DNA of 8,718 nucleotides from Pollutimonas sp036675955 (GTDB lineage: Bacteria > Pseudomonadota > Gammaproteobacteria > Burkholderiales > Burkholderiaceae_B). The stretch covers positions 1 through 8,718 of the forward strand of contig JAKFDW010000292.1 in assembly GCA_036675955.1 (NCBI GenBank), given 5' to 3'. The notes under the pieces are model-generated. The model was given only the letters and a program-made list of their open reading frames with translations, ran no database searches and had not been told where the DNA came from. The translations under genes were made by a program, and so were the position numbers. Positions within the stretch are counted from its first letter, which is position 1. The number at the start of each line of letters is the position of its first letter. Below, piece by piece: positions 6,531-8,718 of the stretch.

Positions 6531-6543
6531 ATGTATCTTATAA
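6513..6543. promoter_or_regulatory. NsrR-like operator (nitric-oxide-responsive repressor site)
   Basis: The 31-base element is palindromic around position 6528, with 13 of 15 base pairs matched. Its 23-base core (6517-6539) has half-sites AAGATGTATAT on the plus strand and AAGATACATAT on the minus strand, around one central base. The NsrR consensus remembered for beta- and gammaproteobacteria is an 11-1-11 repeat of AAGATGYATTT; the core agrees at 20 of 23 positions. It overlaps the probable core promoter and ends about 30 bases before the start at 6574. NsrR is an iron-sulfur Rrf2-family repressor inactivated by nitric oxide, and hemerythrin-like genes such as ytfE are known targets. No nsrR gene lies in the window. 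Confidence 0.65.
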
Positions 6544-6573
6544 TGAAACATTAACAACATGACTGGGACTCAC

Positions 6574-6984
6574 ATGGACATCGAGCGCTTCAAACATCAA
6601 CACACAGAAATTCTCGACGGTATTGCCACGCTCCGAAAACTTTCCCAAGCAGGCATAAAAGAACACGCGCATGAAATCGCCCGGGCCGTCGTCGCCCTCA
6701 GCACGGTAGTCAAGCTGCACCTGGCCATTGAAGATCGCATCCTATATCCGGCCCTGCAAAACGGACGCGATCCGAAACTGTCAGAAATGGGCAGGGCTTA
6801 TCAAGAAGACATGAAAGGCATCGCCTCCAGCTATATCGCATTTTCCCGCCAGTGGAGTTCGGCAAGCATTATTGCGGCAAAGGCGGAACAGTTTCGCAGC
6901 GAAGCCAATACGGTGCTGAAAACCGTTTATACGCGCATGCTGAAGGAAAACAAAGAGTTCTATCCAGCTATCGAGACAATGTAA
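6574..6984 (+). CDS. Hemerythrin-like (HHE domain) protein
   Basis: The 136-residue soluble protein is predicted to be a four-helix bundle of the hemerythrin HHE type, a fold that usually binds two irons and handles oxygen or nitric oxide. The first half matches the family: FKHQHTEIL (H8, H10, E12) and HLAIEDRILYPAL (H49, E53, then YP). The second half keeps the shape, ending KENKEFYPAIE, but has no histidine. The last-helix H-x3-E motif appears as R121-x3-E125, and helix three has none. All five histidines (8, 10, 31, 33, 49) are in the first 49 residues, so a complete classical di-iron site looks unlikely. I chose ATG 6574, since MDIERFKHQH is a natural start and GGGA (6565-6568) precedes it. 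An in-frame ATG at 6559 has no such site. The NsrR-like operator upstream suggests a role in nitric oxide stress; this is inferred. Confidence 0.88.
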   Translation: MDIERFKHQHTEILDGIATLRKLSQAGIKEHAHEIARAVVALSTVVKLHLAIEDRILYPALQNGRDPKLSEMGRAYQEDMKGIASSYIAFSRQWSSASIIAAKAEQFRSEANTVLKTVYTRMLKENKEFYPAIETM

Positions 6985-6988
6985 GCAG

Positions 6989-7005
6989 CCGTGCGCACCG
7001 CACGG
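6989..7005. terminator. Hairpin between convergent hemerythrin-like and DUF445 genes
   Basis: CCGTGCG (6989-6995) and CGCACGG (6999-7005) form a perfect 7-base GC-rich stem with a CAC loop, in the 24 bases between two convergent stop codons. Neither strand has a U-tract after it, so termination may be weak or factor-assisted. Confidence 0.45.
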
Positions 7006-7008
7006 TAC

Positions 7009-8292
7009 CTAAGCGACCGCCATGCCGCTCAACAGTTCAGGCAGCAAAGACAGCAGGTACAGGATCAATCCGACGCACCCGCCTACAAACGTGCCGTTGA
7101 TGCGGATGTACTGCAAGTCCTTGCCAATATTCAGTTCAACCTGCCTGGACATTTCCCGGGTGTCCCAGCCTTTGACCGTATCGCTGATGTGCCGGGTCAG
7201 GAATTTGGCAAAGTCGGGCGCCATGCGTTGGGCTGCATATTCCATATGCGCGTTCAACGAATCGCGAAGATTCTGATCCTGGGCGACAGCCTGCCCTATC
7301 CAAAGCCCGGACGCAGCCACCTTCTCATGCAATACTGAATCGGGCAGATCCAGGTCTGTTTTCAGCCAAGCGCGCAGGCTGCCCCACAATTGATTGATGT
7401 AGGTATTGAGCGTTACATCGTTCTTGAGATACAGCTTGATTTCTTCGGCTTTTCTTGCGGTATCCGGATCACTCTTCAGTCGGTCAATCAATTTATACAC
7501 ATACTCGTCAAACTCCTTGCGCAGAGCATGCTTGTCATCGTTCACGATGTCATCGAGCACGGCATTCACCGTCTCGGAAATCAATTGGGCACCGTGCTCC
7601 CCCAACCATGCGGTAGGCAGCAGCTTTTCCTTTCGCGGATGCTCACGCTTGATCCACTGAATGATCTGCTGGCAAATGAAATCGCGCGTCCCGGGCTTGT
7701 TCAACAGCGCCGTCAGCTGTCCAATACTCTGGTCCAGAAGGGCTTGATGGCGGCCGTCTTTGGTAAGACCATCCAGTATGGTCCCTGCGGATAGGGACAG
7801 ATCTATCTTGTCTATCGCCGCGTGAATCGCATCCTTCATGAAAGCCTGTATGCGGACATCGTCGATGAAGTCCAGAACAGTGCGCAGCAACCTTGCCACA
7901 TGAACGCTTAGCCGTTCGGTATTGGCCGGATCGGTCAGCCAGCCGGCAATCAGTTGCGCGGGATTATGCTTTCTGATGAGGCCGACGATAGAAGATGCAT
8001 CGAGGAATTTTTCTTGGACAAAGCTAGCAAGATTATCGCCTATCCTATCCTTGTTTCGAGGAATGATAGCCGTGTGTTTGGATACGAAAGGAATAGGAAT
8101 ACGCCTGAACAGCGCCGCCACGGCAAACCAGTCTGCCAGACCTCCCACCATGGCCGCCTCGGCCATCGCCTTGATGCCCTGCGTCCAGACGTTATGCGGC
8201 GCAAAAAGCATCCCGACAAACAAAACGGCGGCCACCAGCAACCAGCCGACAGCGCGCCGCTTGGCTTTTCGAAGATCCGCCTCCTTATCCAT
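7009..8292 (-). CDS. DUF445 family membrane protein (YjiN-like)
   Basis: The 427-residue protein belongs to the DUF445 family, whose biochemical role is not established. A basic N-terminus (KAKRR) precedes a membrane helix (about 14-31). The characteristic motif AEAAMVGGLADWFAVAALFR follows at about residues 44-63, continuing to IPIPFVSKHTAIIP. A long, mostly helical charged region (about 80-390) is followed by the typical C-terminal membrane segment with NGTFVGGCVGLILYLLSLL (about 399-417). Both ends thus appear membrane-anchored, with a large soluble middle part. Length is normal for the family. The ATG at 8290-8292 directly follows the TGA of the upstream acetyltransferase-like gene and has no clear Shine-Dalgarno site of its own, suggesting translational coupling. 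The gene converges on the hemerythrin-like gene, with only 24 bases between the stop codons. Confidence 0.9.
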   Translation of the reverse strand: MDKEADLRKAKRRAVGWLLVAAVLFVGMLFAPHNVWTQGIKAMAEAAMVGGLADWFAVAALFRRIPIPFVSKHTAIIPRNKDRIGDNLASFVQEKFLDASSIVGLIRKHNPAQLIAGWLTDPANTERLSVHVARLLRTVLDFIDDVRIQAFMKDAIHAAIDKIDLSLSAGTILDGLTKDGRHQALLDQSIGQLTALLNKPGTRDFICQQIIQWIKREHPRKEKLLPTAWLGEHGAQLISETVNAVLDDIVNDDKHALRKEFDEYVYKLIDRLKSDPDTARKAEEIKLYLKNDVTLNTYINQLWGSLRAWLKTDLDLPDSVLHEKVAASGLWIGQAVAQDQNLRDSLNAHMEYAAQRMAPDFAKFLTRHISDTVKGWDTREMSRQVELNIGKDLQYIRINGTFVGGCVGLILYLLSLLPELLSGMAVA

Positions 8293-8694
8293 TCATGCCA
8301 AGACGGTATCGTCGTTGATCTGCACCATTTCATCGTTGCAGGAGCGCGCCCCGCGGCGCAGCAAGCGCTCGTAAAAGCCGGGCGTCATGTCGGTGACGAA
8401 GACCTCGAAGCCGTGGGTTTTGGCCGGGATGTATATCGCCCGAATCAGCTGTTTTCCAAGGCCCTGCCCTTTCATAACGCCAGGCGTGCTGATACAGCTG
8501 ATGCGCACTTGCCTATCGTCCGCGAGGATCTTGAGCCGCAGCAGCGTCGCCCATGTGAGTTCGCTGTCGTCCTGCTGGCACTTCACTTCAAGTTCACCGG
8601 GTTGAGCATCGAACTTGTGGCTGCTTAGTTTGGCGAGATAAGGCGCCAGCACAGACTTTACGTTGTCCAGGATTTCCGTATTCAAGTCAGTCAT
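8293..8694 (-). CDS. GNAT-like N-acetyltransferase
   Basis: The 133-residue protein looks like a small GNAT-fold acetyltransferase, which would move an acetyl group from acetyl-CoA to an amine. The evidence is a motif-A-like stretch, GVMKGQGLGKQLIRAIYIPA (residues 72-91), in which Q-G-L-G resembles the acetyl-CoA pyrophosphate loop (Q/R-x-x-G-x-G/A). It is followed by a strand (FEVFVTD) and FYERLLRRGA (107-116), like the usual FYERxGF near the C-terminus. The N-terminal 60 residues are not distinctive. The substrate is unknown. The ATG at 8692-8694 has GAGG about 11 bases upstream, near the window edge. The stop abuts the DUF445 start, so the two probably form an operon whose promoter lies outside the window. 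Confidence 0.72.
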   Translation of the reverse strand: MTDLNTEILDNVKSVLAPYLAKLSSHKFDAQPGELEVKCQQDDSELTWATLLRLKILADDRQVRISCISTPGVMKGQGLGKQLIRAIYIPAKTHGFEVFVTDMTPGFYERLLRRGARSCNDEMVQINDDTVLA

Positions 8695-8718
8695 GATGTG
8701 TCCGTCCTCATTTCCTGT

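Overview
The window looks like ordinary chromosome from a betaproteobacterium of the order Burkholderiales, most likely an Alcaligenaceae relative (Bordetella, Pusillimonas or Achromobacter type). This is an inference from GC-rich coding sequence, a TRAP transporter of the FcbT/TakP type, a Tsr-like chemoreceptor ending in a W-x-x-F pentapeptide, and a short hemerythrin-like protein of a kind I associate with this order. I see no insertion sequence, CRISPR array, tRNA, rRNA or integration scar. No stretch longer than about 300 bases lacks a gene.

Layout. 2-412 (minus): a small putative membrane protein, possibly the remnant of a larger gene. 413-654: a divergent intergenic region with a strong sigma-70-type promoter (TTGACG, 17 bases, TATAAA) for the TRAP operon. 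655-4413 (plus): a complete tripartite TRAP transporter. It has a Tat-exported substrate-binding protein, an intrinsic terminator after it, then the small and large permease genes with a 4-base ATGA overlap. 4414-4609: a tandem 12-mer repeat and a terminator hairpin between convergent genes. 4610-6355 (minus): a methyl-accepting chemotaxis protein. 6356-6573: a divergent regulatory region. 6574-6984 (plus): a hemerythrin-like protein. 7009-8292 and 8293-8694 (minus): a two-gene unit, a GNAT-like acetyltransferase followed directly (TGA-ATG) by a DUF445 membrane protein.

How the genes work together. The binding protein captures an organic anion in the periplasm and delivers it to the DctQ/DctM permease, which is driven by an ion gradient. 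The terminator after dctP probably keeps the binding protein in excess over the permease. No regulator or catabolic gene is present, so the substrate cannot be named. The large permease carries an extra membrane hairpin with a long Ala/Glu/Pro-rich loop, and the small permease has an acidic C-terminal tail.

The best regulatory signal is a near-perfect 31-base palindrome at 6513-6543, overlapping the probable promoter of the hemerythrin-like gene. Its 23-base core matches the remembered NsrR 11-1-11 consensus at 20 of 23 positions, which suggests control by nitric oxide. The product has histidines only in its first 49 residues, so it lacks the usual second half of the di-iron ligand set. I found no convincing undescribed multi-gene system here.
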